Of a DNA stretch of 64,000 nt, positions 1-8,453 are shown one piece after another. Source of the DNA: Clostridium aminobutyricum (GTDB lineage Bacteria; Bacillota; Clostridia; Peptostreptococcales; Anaerovoracaceae). Within the stretch, counting starts at the first letter, position 1. Every line of letters starts with the position of its first letter. Below the pieces are notes generated by a model. The model was not told the DNA's origin. It worked only from the letters and a program-made list of their open reading frames with translations, and ran no database searches. The position numbers and the translations under genes are program-made. The DNA lies in the NCBI RefSeq assembly GCF_017255415.1, contig NZ_JAFJZZ010000001.1, positions 1 to 64,000 on the forward strand. The letters run 5' to 3'.

Positions 1-190
1 AGGCGGAATCATTCGCCGTCACCAGTTCCGTCACAGCATATAAAGAAACCCAGTGTATGTAACTGTTTCCCTGCAACCCAACGCAGTTTAAAGTAAACTA
101 CGGTTTAAGAAAATAGTTCCATTGTTATTATTCCCGATTATGGCATGAGTTATTCATTATCTTTTACAGTTTTTGAAAGGAGAACATAAA

Positions 191-856
191 ATGCCGATAA
201 CTCTTTGTAAGGGATCAGATGTAAAGACTATTATCCGATCTCTTCCGACAGAACAAATTGAACATATGATTCATGTAGGGGCATTTGTAAGTGTAATGAC
301 TCAGAAAATCTGTGATTACAGCATTTATTCAGAAATCTCAGAGGCGAAAGGATGTCAACAATTTGGTAATGCAGCTTTTTACCATGACATCGGTAAAGCG
401 TATATACCGCAGGAAATTCTTTTAAAATCCAATAGGCTTACCCCTGAAGAATTTCGCATGGTTCAGAAACATCCGGTTTTTGCAAAAGAACTCTTCCTGC
501 TAATCAATCGAGGTGAAGTTTCAGGGATGCCTGCACATCTCCTTCCGTTGGCACATGATTCGGCAGTTTATCATCATGAATGGTGGAATGGAAACGGCTA
601 TCCGTATGGTATATGCCGTAAGGATATTCCTCTCATTGCACGGATTACGGCCATATGTGACGCGTATGATGCAATCACAAACGACAGAGTATATAGAAGA
701 GCGCATACTCATTGCTACGCTTGCCGTGAATTGGAAATAAACGCAGGAACTCAATTTGACCCTACCCTGATCAAGGTGTTTCTGGATAATGAATCAGCTT
801 TTTTGGCTCTTGCAAAAAATGATGACCGTTTCAATTATTTTCAGTGCCTCGCTTAA
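191..856 (+). CDS. HD-GYP domain protein (putative c-di-GMP phosphodiesterase)
   Basis: A 221-residue stand-alone HD-GYP protein with no receiver or sensor domain. The metal-binding HD pair is at about residues 65-66 (HDIGK) and the HHE...GNGYP signature at about 128-138, both intact, followed by the family's usual 'IARI..ICDAYDAITNDR.YR' region and GTQFDP near the C terminus. Proteins with this signature hydrolyse cyclic di-GMP; that activity is inferred here. ATG at 191 is chosen because GAAAGGAGA lies 7-8 nt upstream; a TTG at 173 in the same frame has no ribosome binding site. A GGDEF protein lies 0.6 kb away on the other strand, so synthesis and breakdown of the messenger may both be encoded here. 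Confidence 0.85.
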   Translation: MPITLCKGSDVKTIIRSLPTEQIEHMIHVGAFVSVMTQKICDYSIYSEISEAKGCQQFGNAAFYHDIGKAYIPQEILLKSNRLTPEEFRMVQKHPVFAKELFLLINRGEVSGMPAHLLPLAHDSAVYHHEWWNGNGYPYGICRKDIPLIARITAICDAYDAITNDRVYRRAHTHCYACRELEINAGTQFDPTLIKVFLDNESAFLALAKNDDRFNYFQCLA

Positions 857-993
857 TCCTAATACAAGATAATTAGCAAATAAAGTTAGCTTATGCTAAT
901 TTATCGGTATCCGCCGGCTTTGACTAGCTAAGACGGAGTCCTTTGAGACACTCAATATTTTTTGAGGCATCTTTATGGACAAGGATGTACATT

Positions 994-1299
994 CTATTTA
1001 AACGTTGAAAAGAAATTGGCAAATAGATGATCTTGCTCCGGCTTATGGGTCACATAACCGATCGCTACTTTGTTGTGAGTCAATTCGATCATCTTCTGGG
1101 CTCTTTCTTCTCCGAATGCTCCGCACAATTCAATTGCACCTACACCTTCTTTTTCCAGGAAAGAAACTTTCGCATAGGCTTCTTCAAAGCTTTTAACGGT
1201 AAAAATATAGGTGATTTGATTTGCTGTTTCAAAACAAGCCTGATGTTCCTCCGGATTATAGTGGCTTCCCATTAGTAAAAATGCAAATTTCTTTTTCAT
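994..1299 (-). CDS. Small DUF6506-like protein
   Basis: A 101-residue soluble protein with no signal peptide or membrane segment. The middle 'GVGAIELCGAFG' and the spacing around it resemble the small proteins annotated as DUF6506, whose function is unknown; the assignment is from memory of that pattern. A good ribosome binding site (GGAGG) precedes the start. It is transcribed alone, towards the HD-GYP gene. No function can be assigned. Confidence 0.6.
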   Translation of the reverse strand: MKKKFAFLLMGSHYNPEEHQACFETANQITYIFTVKSFEEAYAKVSFLEKEGVGAIELCGAFGEERAQKMIELTHNKVAIGYVTHKPEQDHLFANFFSTFK

Positions 1300-1417
1300 A
1301 AAATACCTCCTATTATAGAATGAAAAGAGTTCCTCTTTTGATAAGGATAAAAAGTATAGTAGCCTTATCGTACCATAAATAGGTGTAAATGTGAATCGAT
1401 GGAGTATATGAAGAATG

Positions 1418-1452
1418 AAAAGCTGGTTTCCTGGCTTAGTGAACCAGCTTTT
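1418..1452 (-). terminator. Hairpin terminator of the GGDEF gene
   Basis: Two 11-nt arms (AAAAGCTGGTT / AACCAGCTTTT) enclose a 13-nt loop, 24 bases after the stop of the minus-strand GGDEF gene; four U residues end the stem on that strand. Confidence 0.6.
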
Positions 1453-1475
1453 AAGAGTCCATTTGACGTATAAAA

Positions 1476-2267
1476 TTAGACTACCACTCTGTTTCTACTT
1501 TTCTTTTTTGCCTGATACAACTTCTTGTCCAATAATCCAATTACTTGATTTACCGTATGGATGCTGCTGGTGTTGTAAAGGGTTTGGACACCAAAACTGC
1601 AGGTGACTTTTATAAAATGGTCATTAATATAAAAACTTTTACTTTCCACAGCGTGACGAATTTTATAGGCGATTTGAACCGAAGACTTCCGATTCATCTC
1701 AGGAAGACAAATTAAGAATTCATCACCACCGTATCGGGCCGCCCATCCATTTGTTTTCTGAATGAGGCGCAGAAAAACATTTGCTGTCTCTTTTAAAATA
1801 CAATCACCGGCTATGTGCCCGTATTCGTCATTTATTTTTTTGAAATAATCGATGTCCGCATAGATAAACGACACGGGATAATTTTCTTCAAAAGCATTTG
1901 CCAAATCAATTGGCAGCTGATCATCAATATATCTGCGGTTATATAAATTCGTCAAAGGATCTGTGATAAGAAGTTTCTGCATGTGCTGAAGAGAGTCTTC
2001 TTCACTGTGCTGGATAAGCTCCAAGCAGTAAGGATGACCGTCAATGGTTACAGGTATATTGATTTCAAGTACGTTGCCATCTTCTCGAAGAGAAAGCGTT
2101 GCTTTACTAAAATTGGTGATAGAAACGGGAGCTTCTCCCGAGATATTGGCATTTTCGCTCTCATAAATGATTCGCTTATGAGTGGCATCCCAAATACGAA
2201 TCATGTGATAAAATTTGCGAAGTTTCTTTATGGAGGCGACCGTTTGATTTAAACTATTAAAATTCAT
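1476..2267 (-). CDS. GGDEF diguanylate cyclase
   Basis: A 263-residue protein whose C-terminal half is a complete GGDEF domain: TDPLTNLYNRR at about 102-112, metal-binding ADIDYFKKIND at about 137-147 and the active-site GGDEF at 180-184. The first roughly 95 residues are a soluble, PAS-sized region of unknown ligand; no membrane segment is present. There is no RxxD inhibitory site at the usual place just before GGDEF, so product inhibition through that site is unlikely. Expected product: cyclic di-GMP. Monocistronic, with its own terminator downstream. Confidence 0.88.
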   Translation of the reverse strand: MNFNSLNQTVASIKKLRKFYHMIRIWDATHKRIIYESENANISGEAPVSITNFSKATLSLREDGNVLEINIPVTIDGHPYCLELIQHSEEDSLQHMQKLLITDPLTNLYNRRYIDDQLPIDLANAFEENYPVSFIYADIDYFKKINDEYGHIAGDCILKETANVFLRLIQKTNGWAARYGGDEFLICLPEMNRKSSVQIAYKIRHAVESKSFYINDHFIKVTCSFGVQTLYNTSSIHTVNQVIGLLDKKLYQAKKKSRNRVVV

Positions 2268-2409
2268 ACCTTTATTTCCTTTTCAGATACTGATGAAAAG
2301 TAGCTTCTCAGTTAAATCGAAACTATAACCTAAATGACAACATCAATTAAGCAATCAGCATTTTACTTCTATTCCTTTATCTGGAATGTATAACGCTGTC
2401 GTTTTTTAG

Positions 2410-2426
2410 GTATTCTATAAGAATAC
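2410..2426. promoter_or_regulatory. Operator-like palindrome 1 upstream of the XRE gene
   Basis: GTATTC-N5-GAATAC, a perfect 6-bp dyad. A near copy lies 54 bp closer to the gene. Autoregulation by the XRE protein is inferred from position. Confidence 0.45.
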
Positions 2427-2463
2427 ATTTTAATATACTTTGGGTTAATTTTCAAGTGTAGTT

Positions 2464-2480
2464 GTATTCTTTAAGATTAC
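2464..2480. promoter_or_regulatory. Operator-like palindrome 2 upstream of the XRE gene
   Basis: GTATTC-N5-GATTAC, the same left half-site as palindrome 1 and a right half-site with an exchanged base pair. It ends 4 nt before the AAAGGAGG ribosome binding site, so bound protein would block transcription start or translation. Confidence 0.45.
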
Positions 2481-2504
2481 TATAAAGGAGGCTGAGAGTA
2501 TATC

Positions 2505-2837
2505 ATGCTGAACAGAAAGGAATTTGGCTCTGCGATACGAAATGCCCGATTAGAAAATAAGCTTACACAGGAAAGACTTGCAGAGATGGTTGGAGTTACA
2601 CCTGTACACGTCAAACAACTGGAGGCAGGAACACGAATGCCCTCGGTGGAGGTTCTTCACGATATTGCTATTGTATTAAATCTCTCTGTGGATAGGGTTT
2701 TTTTTCCGACAGAAACAAAAGACTCTGAATTATTGGATAAAATTGAAAGGGTATTACGTCTATGTACACCCCATGATTTACGGGTGGTTTATGCTACAGC
2801 CAGCGCGCTTAAGGATAAAGATCCGGAAGACAGATAG
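2505..2837 (+). CDS. XRE-family transcriptional regulator
   Basis: A 110-residue protein with an N-terminal helix-turn-helix of the Cro/C1 type (about residues 8-62; RLAEMVGVTPVHVKQLEAG is the recognition part). The C-terminal 45 residues are helical and probably make the dimer. The ribosome binding site AAGGAGG is 13-14 nt from the ATG, somewhat long. Twin GTATTC-N5-GAATAC-type dyads upstream suggest it represses itself. A strong bidirectional terminator separates it from the convergent transporter gene; no obvious target lies in the same operon. Confidence 0.85.
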   Translation: MLNRKEFGSAIRNARLENKLTQERLAEMVGVTPVHVKQLEAGTRMPSVEVLHDIAIVLNLSVDRVFFPTETKDSELLDKIERVLRLCTPHDLRVVYATASALKDKDPEDR

Positions 2838-2866
2838 GTCTAGTGACCACTCTTAGACAGAAAATA

Positions 2867-2904
2867 CGGGGCTATATTCCTCCATAATGAGGAATATAGC
2901 CCCG
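2867..2904. terminator. Bidirectional terminator
   Basis: A 16-bp perfect stem (CGGGGCTATATTCCTC with its complement, 6-nt loop), flanked by a further ACAGAAA/TTTCTGT pairing. It lies between the convergent XRE and DMT transporter genes and can serve both. Confidence 0.85.
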
Positions 2905-2919
2905 GTTTCTGTTAGGACT

Positions 2920-3867
2920 TTATAAATTTGTATCGTCTGTATTTTGAATTTCTAATACTATCTCTTCTTGTTCTGTGATCAGCGGCGCTTTTCGTTCCGA
3001 GATAAACAGTCCTCCCAGTGTGAGAAGCGCTCCTCCATATGCGATCGGAGTAAGCTCTTCATGCAGTATGATCGCAGCAGATACAATGGTTATCACAGGC
3101 ACTGCGTAAATATAAAAGCTTGTTTTAACTACTCCTAAAACGCCTACTGCCCAATTCCAGCTTACGAAGCATAAGGCAGAGGCTCCCAATCCTAAAAATA
3201 GGATATTCAGCAAGTTTCCGATATCATGGAATCGGGTAAAATCGAGTTGGAATTTAAAGAAAAATAAAGTTGGTACCATAAAAATCAGTCCGTAAAAGAA
3301 CGCTCTTCGGGTACAGGCTATGGTATTGTAGTTCAGCACACTTATTTTCCTCATTAAAACACAATACACGGCCCAGATCACTGCGGCGAGAGTTGCCAAC
3401 AAGTCCCCTAAAGGATTCAGCTTTAAAATGAAGCTGCCGTTAAACCCGATCAGAATAATGCCTGTTATCGCAATGGTAAAACCGATAAAAAAACGAGGCT
3501 GGAGCCGTTCACCATGTAATAGAAAATGGGCCAAAACAGCGGTTAAAAGCGGAGCGATAGAAATAATAATTCCGACGTTCGAAGCTAGCGTATAGGTTAA
3601 TGCAATATTTTCAAACAGAAAGTAAAGTGTAACGCCGCAAAGTCCGGCGCACATAAACAACAATTCCTCTTTGAAATTTTTTGTTTTCAGTTGATGTGGA
3701 TAGATGAGCAACAAGGCTATGTAACCGATCAGGAAACGGGAAAAAAGAATTTCAATGGGGGTAAAACTCCCTAAAAGCACTTTAGTGGAAACATAGGTCG
3801 TACCCCAGATAAAGATGGTACCGATTGCGGCCAAATGGCCTGCGGTTTGGTGTTTGTCAGTAATCAA
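2920..3867 (-). CDS. EamA/DMT-family transporter
   Basis: A 315-residue polytopic membrane protein with about ten hydrophobic segments in two EamA repeats (roughly residues 10-140 and 155-290), the architecture of the drug/metabolite transporter superfamily. Such proteins export amino acids, metabolites or drugs; the substrate cannot be read from sequence. Translation starts at TTG: the reverse strand shows GGAGG about 10 nt before TTG-ATT-ACT, and the only nearby ATG is in another frame and meets a stop after three codons. The soluble acidic C terminus is about 25 residues. Confidence 0.82.
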   Translation of the reverse strand: MITDKHQTAGHLAAIGTIFIWGTTYVSTKVLLGSFTPIEILFSRFLIGYIALLLIYPHQLKTKNFKEELLFMCAGLCGVTLYFLFENIALTYTLASNVGIIISIAPLLTAVLAHFLLHGERLQPRFFIGFTIAITGIILIGFNGSFILKLNPLGDLLATLAAVIWAVYCVLMRKISVLNYNTIACTRRAFFYGLIFMVPTLFFFKFQLDFTRFHDIGNLLNILFLGLGASALCFVSWNWAVGVLGVVKTSFYIYAVPVITIVSAAIILHEELTPIAYGGALLTLGGLFISERKAPLITEQEEIVLEIQNTDDTNL

Positions 3868-3939
3868 TTTGTCATGTCCTCCGATAGCATTTTCGTATCT
3901 TGCGTGAAAATTTTCATATATTGTCTGGGCGTCAGCCCG

Positions 3940-3957
3940 ATTAACGTTGAAGTTAAT
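3940..3957. promoter_or_regulatory. Small inverted repeat between the transporter and response-regulator genes
   Basis: ATTAAC-N6-GTTAAT in the divergent intergenic region, the only clear dyad there. It could be an operator for the DMT transporter; no cognate regulator is adjacent. Confidence 0.25.
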
Positions 3958-4146
3958 ATCAGTATACCATAAACTTTAGCCCTGTTCTTGTATGATATTA
4001 CTTTTTACGCAGAACGCTATGCTATTTTTTATGCTGCATTCAGTGGGAATTATTTCAAGATGGATAGAAAAACGGTACGGAAAAAAGTATGATAAGGATA
4101 CAGAAAAGATATATTTGTGTGTTACTCTAGCAATGGGGGTGGAAAA

Positions 4147-4824
4147 ATGGCGTACCAATTTCTATTAGTAGAAGACGATGCGGAAATAAGAGAAATCATC
4201 ATAGATTATTTCCATGAAAAAAGCGGAGGGGAATTCAATATAGATGCGGTTGAATCGGGCAGTGAAGGCTGGCAGAAATGTATGGGGAACGAGTATGACC
4301 TGGTGCTGTTAGATATTATGCTGCCGGAAGTGGATGGCTTTACCCTATGCCGAGAGCTCAGAAAGAAAAGTGATGTGCCTATTGTTTTCATCACTGCGAG
4401 ACACGGCGTGGATGATCGGCTGCATGGGTACCGTCTCGGATGTGACGATTATATCTTGAAGCCTTTTTTGCTGGCGGAGCTTTATGCAAAGGCGATAGCT
4501 TTGGTCAAACGCGCAAAGGGAATGGTACGAAATGAAATGATGATCGTGGGTAAAATCCGCTTAGATCCGTATCGTTGTACAGCTTATACCGAACAGGTAG
4601 AGGTGTCTCTTGCTCCGATAGAATTTGCCCTATTAAAAATATTGATGGAAAACAGCGGAAGGACGGTAAGTCGGGAAAGTCTGTTAATCCGGGTTTGGGG
4701 CTATGATTACGAAGGGAATGAACGAGTGGTAGACAACCATATGAAAAAACTTCGAAAAGCTTTGGGGGAGGCGTCAAGCCAGATTAAAACGGTGTTCAAA
4801 AGGGGTTATAAATTGGAGGGGTAA
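4147..4824 (+). CDS. OmpR/PhoB-type response regulator
   Basis: A 225-residue protein: receiver domain about 4-118 with the acidic pair Asp10-Asp11, phospho-acceptor Asp56 in 'LLDIMLPEVDG', Thr in 'FITARHG' and Lys in 'ILKPF'; then a winged-helix Trans_reg_C domain with 'VDNHMKKLRKAL'. ATG 4147 follows GGGGGTGG. The TAA stop abuts the ATG of the sensor kinase gene, so the two are translated in series and form a cognate pair. Not preceded by a transporter or target gene that would reveal the stimulus. Confidence 0.93.
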   Translation: MAYQFLLVEDDAEIREIIIDYFHEKSGGEFNIDAVESGSEGWQKCMGNEYDLVLLDIMLPEVDGFTLCRELRKKSDVPIVFITARHGVDDRLHGYRLGCDDYILKPFLLAELYAKAIALVKRAKGMVRNEMMIVGKIRLDPYRCTAYTEQVEVSLAPIEFALLKILMENSGRTVSRESLLIRVWGYDYEGNERVVDNHMKKLRKALGEASSQIKTVFKRGYKLEG

Positions 4825-6525
4825 ATGTTAAAAAATAAAAGCATAAAAAGGGCTATCTATCGGCGTACATTTTTAGTCTTATTTGCCATCTATTTCTTTT
4901 TGATGGGGGGATTTAGTATATTCATGCTAAGGCAGGAAAGCAAAATACAAGAACTACAGCTCAGAACCTTCTCCTCTCAAGTGAACACTAGAGTGGGAGA
5001 GGTATTGCAGGAGCATATGAATTCGGATAATCGAATTGATATGGCAGGATTAAAAAAAGAATTTGCCAAAGAATCCCCTTTGTTTTCCAGCGAAGACACA
5101 GAAGTTGCCGTCTACACAGGCGATCATGACCTCATTTTTAATACAAACGACGATTGGCTGTGCAGTTATTCCTATCAGCTGTCAGCAAACAGAAGCCTCG
5201 CTGCATATGGATTTTTGAACCCTGAAGATTGGTTTGATGAAAAGGAAATAAAGGAGCTGGAGCAGTATCTCTATGCTCAGCCAAAGGCCAAAGAGGTAGG
5301 GGATCTGACGGATTATTCGATTGACTTAGATGGATTTTGGGTAGATGAGGATATCATCATTCCCGATAAGATCACGGTTACTTCCATGTTTGCCGACACT
5401 TTCGACGAATATGGAACGGTAATTAAAAGCACCGGATATCCAGACGATGCCATGGTGTATGCTTCCGGCTATGAAGATAAGAAGGGGCTGTCCTATGTGG
5501 AATCCGGCAATATCCGGCCACCTATAAACGGAGATACGGAGGACGAAACAAGGCGTGAGCTGCGCGAACTGGTGACCGATCAAGAAAAGCTGCAAGGATC
5601 GGTTCTGCAGGCAGGCATCATTTCGCATGAATGGGTCAATCCGGTCACGTATCGATACTATGTGGTGATGCCGTATAAGAATTATATACAAGTGAAGTCA
5701 GATGATCCGTTAATATATTACAGCGAAGCTTGGACAGTTGTTGCCCGTCAGGTGAATTTCTTGCAGCAGCGCGCAGCTCCCTTGACGTTTATGTGGATAA
5801 GCTGCTTTATCACCTTTCTTGCAGCGGCTTTCATCCTATCAGTACAGACCTATAAAACTTATAGGCAGCGGGAAGAATTGGAAAGCAGGCGGAAAGAAAC
5901 CACAAGAGCCTTGGCTCATGATTTAAAAACCCCGTTAACGATCATTTCAGGATATGCGCAAAATCTCATTGAAAATGTTCATACGGAGAAAAGAATGTAT
6001 TATGCGGAGAATATTAAAACCAATGTCAGTCGCATGGATAAGATATTGCAAGAAATGCTGGAGTTATCTAAATTAGAATCGGAATCTTTTTCGATGAAAT
6101 GGGAAGAGGTCTCTTTGGGCGATGTATGCCGGGGATTGATCAGCCGATACGGCTTAATTTGTGAAGAGAAATCCATATCGGTCAGCCTAGAAGGGGATGA
6201 AAAGATAAAAGCCGACTTCTCTTTGATGGAACGGGTGATTGACAATTTCTTTATCAATGCGCTGGCCTATACCCCGGATGGCGGATTGATAAAGATGATG
6301 ATTTCCGACGGCACGTTTGAGTTTTATAACAGCGGCAGCCATATTCCGGAAGATAAAATAAAGGAAATATGGAAGCCCTATAGAATGGCGGATGAATCAC
6401 GCAGCAATACAAACGGATCAGGGCTTGGCCTTGCCATTTCAAGCACCATCCTTGACTTATATCAGTTTTCGTATGGTACGGAAAACAAATCCGGCGGCGT
6501 GGTATTCTGGTTTAAGTTTATATAG
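4825..6525 (+). CDS. Membrane sensor histidine kinase
   Basis: A 566-residue kinase with one N-terminal membrane helix (about 13-35), a large extracytoplasmic domain of about 280 residues rich in Asp/Glu/Tyr, a second helix (about 315-340), HisKA with the phospho-acceptor His in 'ALAHDLKTPLT' (about 365), and an ATPase domain with N box 'NFFINALAYTP' and 'GSGLGLAI'. There is no recognisable HAMP domain between membrane and HisKA. The outer domain matches no family I can name; its acidity hints at binding a cation or cationic peptide, which is speculation. Confidence 0.92.
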   Translation: MLKNKSIKRAIYRRTFLVLFAIYFFLMGGFSIFMLRQESKIQELQLRTFSSQVNTRVGEVLQEHMNSDNRIDMAGLKKEFAKESPLFSSEDTEVAVYTGDHDLIFNTNDDWLCSYSYQLSANRSLAAYGFLNPEDWFDEKEIKELEQYLYAQPKAKEVGDLTDYSIDLDGFWVDEDIIIPDKITVTSMFADTFDEYGTVIKSTGYPDDAMVYASGYEDKKGLSYVESGNIRPPINGDTEDETRRELRELVTDQEKLQGSVLQAGIISHEWVNPVTYRYYVVMPYKNYIQVKSDDPLIYYSEAWTVVARQVNFLQQRAAPLTFMWISCFITFLAAAFILSVQTYKTYRQREELESRRKETTRALAHDLKTPLTIISGYAQNLIENVHTEKRMYYAENIKTNVSRMDKILQEMLELSKLESESFSMKWEEVSLGDVCRGLISRYGLICEEKSISVSLEGDEKIKADFSLMERVIDNFFINALAYTPDGGLIKMMISDGTFEFYNSGSHIPEDKIKEIWKPYRMADESRSNTNGSGLGLAISSTILDLYQFSYGTENKSGGVVFWFKFI

Positions 6526-6830
6526 TCGGTTGACTGCAAACCTCGGCTCAGCTGTATGCTGAACCGGGGTTTTTATGACGTAGGAAATATCGTTTACGAT
6601 ATTGAACCAAAAGATACTTTTCTATTTGAATCTTTGCAAAATTACCGATAAAACAAGTTCTTCGATACAGCTTGACAAAGCCAGTATTTAAGCCTAATAT
6701 CGTACTAAACATATATAACTACTTTAAATTAAATGTTGTTTTTAAATCTGAGAAAAGTAAACTGTATTTGAAGCAGATTCATAGCAGCTGCCCATAACAG
6801 AGAACGATCTCAGGAGTTAGGAGCGAAAAA
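6526..6830. other. Intergenic region
   Basis: Holds the two-component terminator at its left end (6541-6576). The rest is A+T-rich and carries no open frame or dyad I can support; it must contain the promoter of the acetyltransferase gene. Confidence 0.6.
6541..6576 (+). terminator. Terminator of the two-component operon
   Basis: Stem CCTCGG.TCAGC / GCTGA.CCGGGG with one mismatch and a G-T pair, loop tgtat, then five T residues. Confidence 0.75.
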
Positions 6831-7256
6831 ATGGCTTATCGATTTCAGAAAAATACAGAATCCGTTGACTGGAACATCGTTTCAGAATTGTTATACCATT
6901 TTAGGTTAAACAATTTGGATGCGGACACTCAAAAAAAGGTGTTTGAAAACAGCTATGCTGTTATATTTGTCTTTGATGATGATAAATTGATTGGATTCGG
7001 AAGAGCGCTCTCCGACGGTATCTGTCAAGCGGCAATCTATAATATTGCGTTGAATGAGGCCTATCATGGTAAGGGACTTGGAAAAGCCATTATCAACGAA
7101 CTGGTAGAGCAGGTGAAAGGGTGCAACATCATTCTTTATACTCACCCCAATTCGATCGGTCTTTACGAGCATCTGGGGTTTCGACGAATGAAAACGGGGA
7201 TGGCATTATATCAGCCTAGACACCTTTTGAAGCTAGAGGAAATGGGATTTATATAA
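6831..7256 (+). CDS. GNAT-family N-acetyltransferase
   Basis: A 141-residue single-domain acetyltransferase. The acetyl-CoA binding motif A appears as 'HGKGLGKAII' (Q/RxxGxG/A form) after the beta strand 'YNIALNEAY', and the C-terminal 'SIGLYEHLGFRRM' is the usual motif B. The acceptor substrate is unknown. An AGGAG-type ribosome binding site precedes ATG. It is followed 85 bp downstream by a TetR gene with its own promoter. Confidence 0.85.
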   Translation: MAYRFQKNTESVDWNIVSELLYHFRLNNLDADTQKKVFENSYAVIFVFDDDKLIGFGRALSDGICQAAIYNIALNEAYHGKGLGKAIINELVEQVKGCNIILYTHPNSIGLYEHLGFRRMKTGMALYQPRHLLKLEEMGFI

Positions 7257-7275
7257 TTATTATTTCTAAAAGTGC

Positions 7276-7304
7276 TTGACAGGCAATCGGAATAGCATTA
7301 TTAT
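7276..7304 (+). promoter_or_regulatory. Promoter of the TetR gene
   Basis: TTGACA (7276-7281), a 17-nt spacer and TATTAT (7299-7304). Two direct AGTCAAT repeats lie between the promoter and the start codon and may be operator half-sites. Confidence 0.6.
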
Positions 7305-7340
7305 AATGAGTATAAAGTCAATGAGTTAGGAGTCAATAAA

Positions 7341-7934
7341 ATGGCAAGAACGCAACGCCAAATACAAAAGGATCAAACCAGAAAACATATCATCGAAGTT
7401 GCATTGGAGCAGTTTGCTCAAAATGGTATAACAGCAACCAGAACCGCAGATATTGCCAAAGCTGCAAAGGTATCTCATGGGACTGTTTTCTCCCATTTCT
7501 TAACACAGGAAGAGTTGCTCAACACCGTTATCGAAGAATTTGGCATAAAAGTTTCTAAACGGCTTCACGAGCTGGCTGCTTCTCACACAGGACTGAGGCA
7601 AGTTCTGGAAGCACACCTCAACGGTTTAACAGAATTTGAAGCCTTTTATACCAGGTTAGTTATCGAAGGCCGATTGCTTCCTCAGAGTGCCAGAAATACG
7701 TTAACCATCATTCAATCTTCGATTTCATTTCACATCAGTCAAGCGGCTGAAGAGGCAATGAAAGAAGGATATGTAGACCGGTACCCGATTCATCTGCTTT
7801 TTAATACTTGGATTGGATTGATCCATTATTATTTAGCAAACAACGATCTGTTTGCACCTGGAGAATCCGTATTGAAGCGCTATGGACAGGAAATACTGGA
7901 CCACTATATGCGGTTAATCTCTTCTAAAGCATAG
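7341..7934 (+). CDS. TetR-family regulator
   Basis: A 197-residue repressor with an N-terminal TetR helix-turn-helix (about residues 12-58, 'GITATRTADIAKAAKVSHGTVFSHF') and a helical ligand domain without assignable specificity. It is followed by the zinc-ribbon gene; the promoter of that gene contains TTGACTCTTAG, similar to the complement of the motif upstream of this gene (TTGACTCCTAA), so the zinc-ribbon gene may be a target. That link is an inference from a short match. Confidence 0.88.
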   Translation: MARTQRQIQKDQTRKHIIEVALEQFAQNGITATRTADIAKAAKVSHGTVFSHFLTQEELLNTVIEEFGIKVSKRLHELAASHTGLRQVLEAHLNGLTEFEAFYTRLVIEGRLLPQSARNTLTIIQSSISFHISQAAEEAMKEGYVDRYPIHLLFNTWIGLIHYYLANNDLFAPGESVLKRYGQEILDHYMRLISSKA

Positions 7935-8034
7935 TTTATGCCGTCTGTGAAGAAAATGCATGCCTGTTCTATTGGTGAACACAAAACTCTTGACTCTTAG
8001 AATTATACCAACGTTACATTAGGAGGTAATAAGA

Positions 8035-8277
8035 ATGAAAGTATGTATTGCATGTGGAATGCCAATGAAGGAAACAAGTGATTTTGCTATGGGAGATGCA
8101 GAGAAGGATTATTGTGTGTATTGTGCACGTCCGGACGGAACGATGCAATCCTATGAAGAAAAACTGGATTCCATGACGAATTTCATTATCAGAACGCAGG
8201 GATTGGATGAAAAGGCAGCAAATGCTACGGCTCGCGATATGCTGTCCCGTTTACCTGCATGGAAGGCAATCGATTAA
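8035..8277 (+). CDS. Zinc-ribbon protein (PF12674-like)
   Basis: An 80-residue protein with two Cys pairs, 'CIACGMP' near residue 4 and 'CVYCARP' near residue 27, the layout of the putative zinc-ribbon domain found in many Firmicutes, alone or fused to effector-binding domains. The remaining 45 residues are helical. Perfect AGGAGG upstream. Function of the family is unknown; the position behind a TetR gene suggests a stress-responsive role. Confidence 0.72.
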   Translation: MKVCIACGMPMKETSDFAMGDAEKDYCVYCARPDGTMQSYEEKLDSMTNFIIRTQGLDEKAANATARDMLSRLPAWKAID

Positions 8278-8311
8278 GCAGGAGAACGAGTATCCTATAA
8301 TCTCATGTCAA

Positions 8312-8350
8312 AAAGACCACATTCTAAGAGTTCATTTGAATGTGGTCTTT
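8312..8350. terminator. Hairpin after the zinc-ribbon gene
   Basis: A perfect 13-bp stem (AAAGACCACATTC and complement) with a 13-nt loop. T runs are short on both sides, so termination may be modest. Confidence 0.6.
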
Positions 8351-8453
8351 ACGAATGGCCATATATATTCTATATTTTTGAATAATAATAATATATAGTA
8401 GTAATGTAATATCGTTTATGCCGCAAGTAAAGCGGCGGGGAAGGGGAAAGAAA

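Noticed and set aside
885-965. Minus-strand segment with GTCTCAAAG...AAAGCC...ATACCGAT that recalls a c-di-GMP-I riboswitch, close to c-di-GMP genes; its plus strand also has TTGACTAGCTAAGACGG, loosely like elements A and B.
   Set aside because: The conserved GGCAAACC half and the tetraloop hairpin are not present, no gene start follows on that strand, and the similarity to elements A/B is about 14 of 23 bases without the flanking stems.
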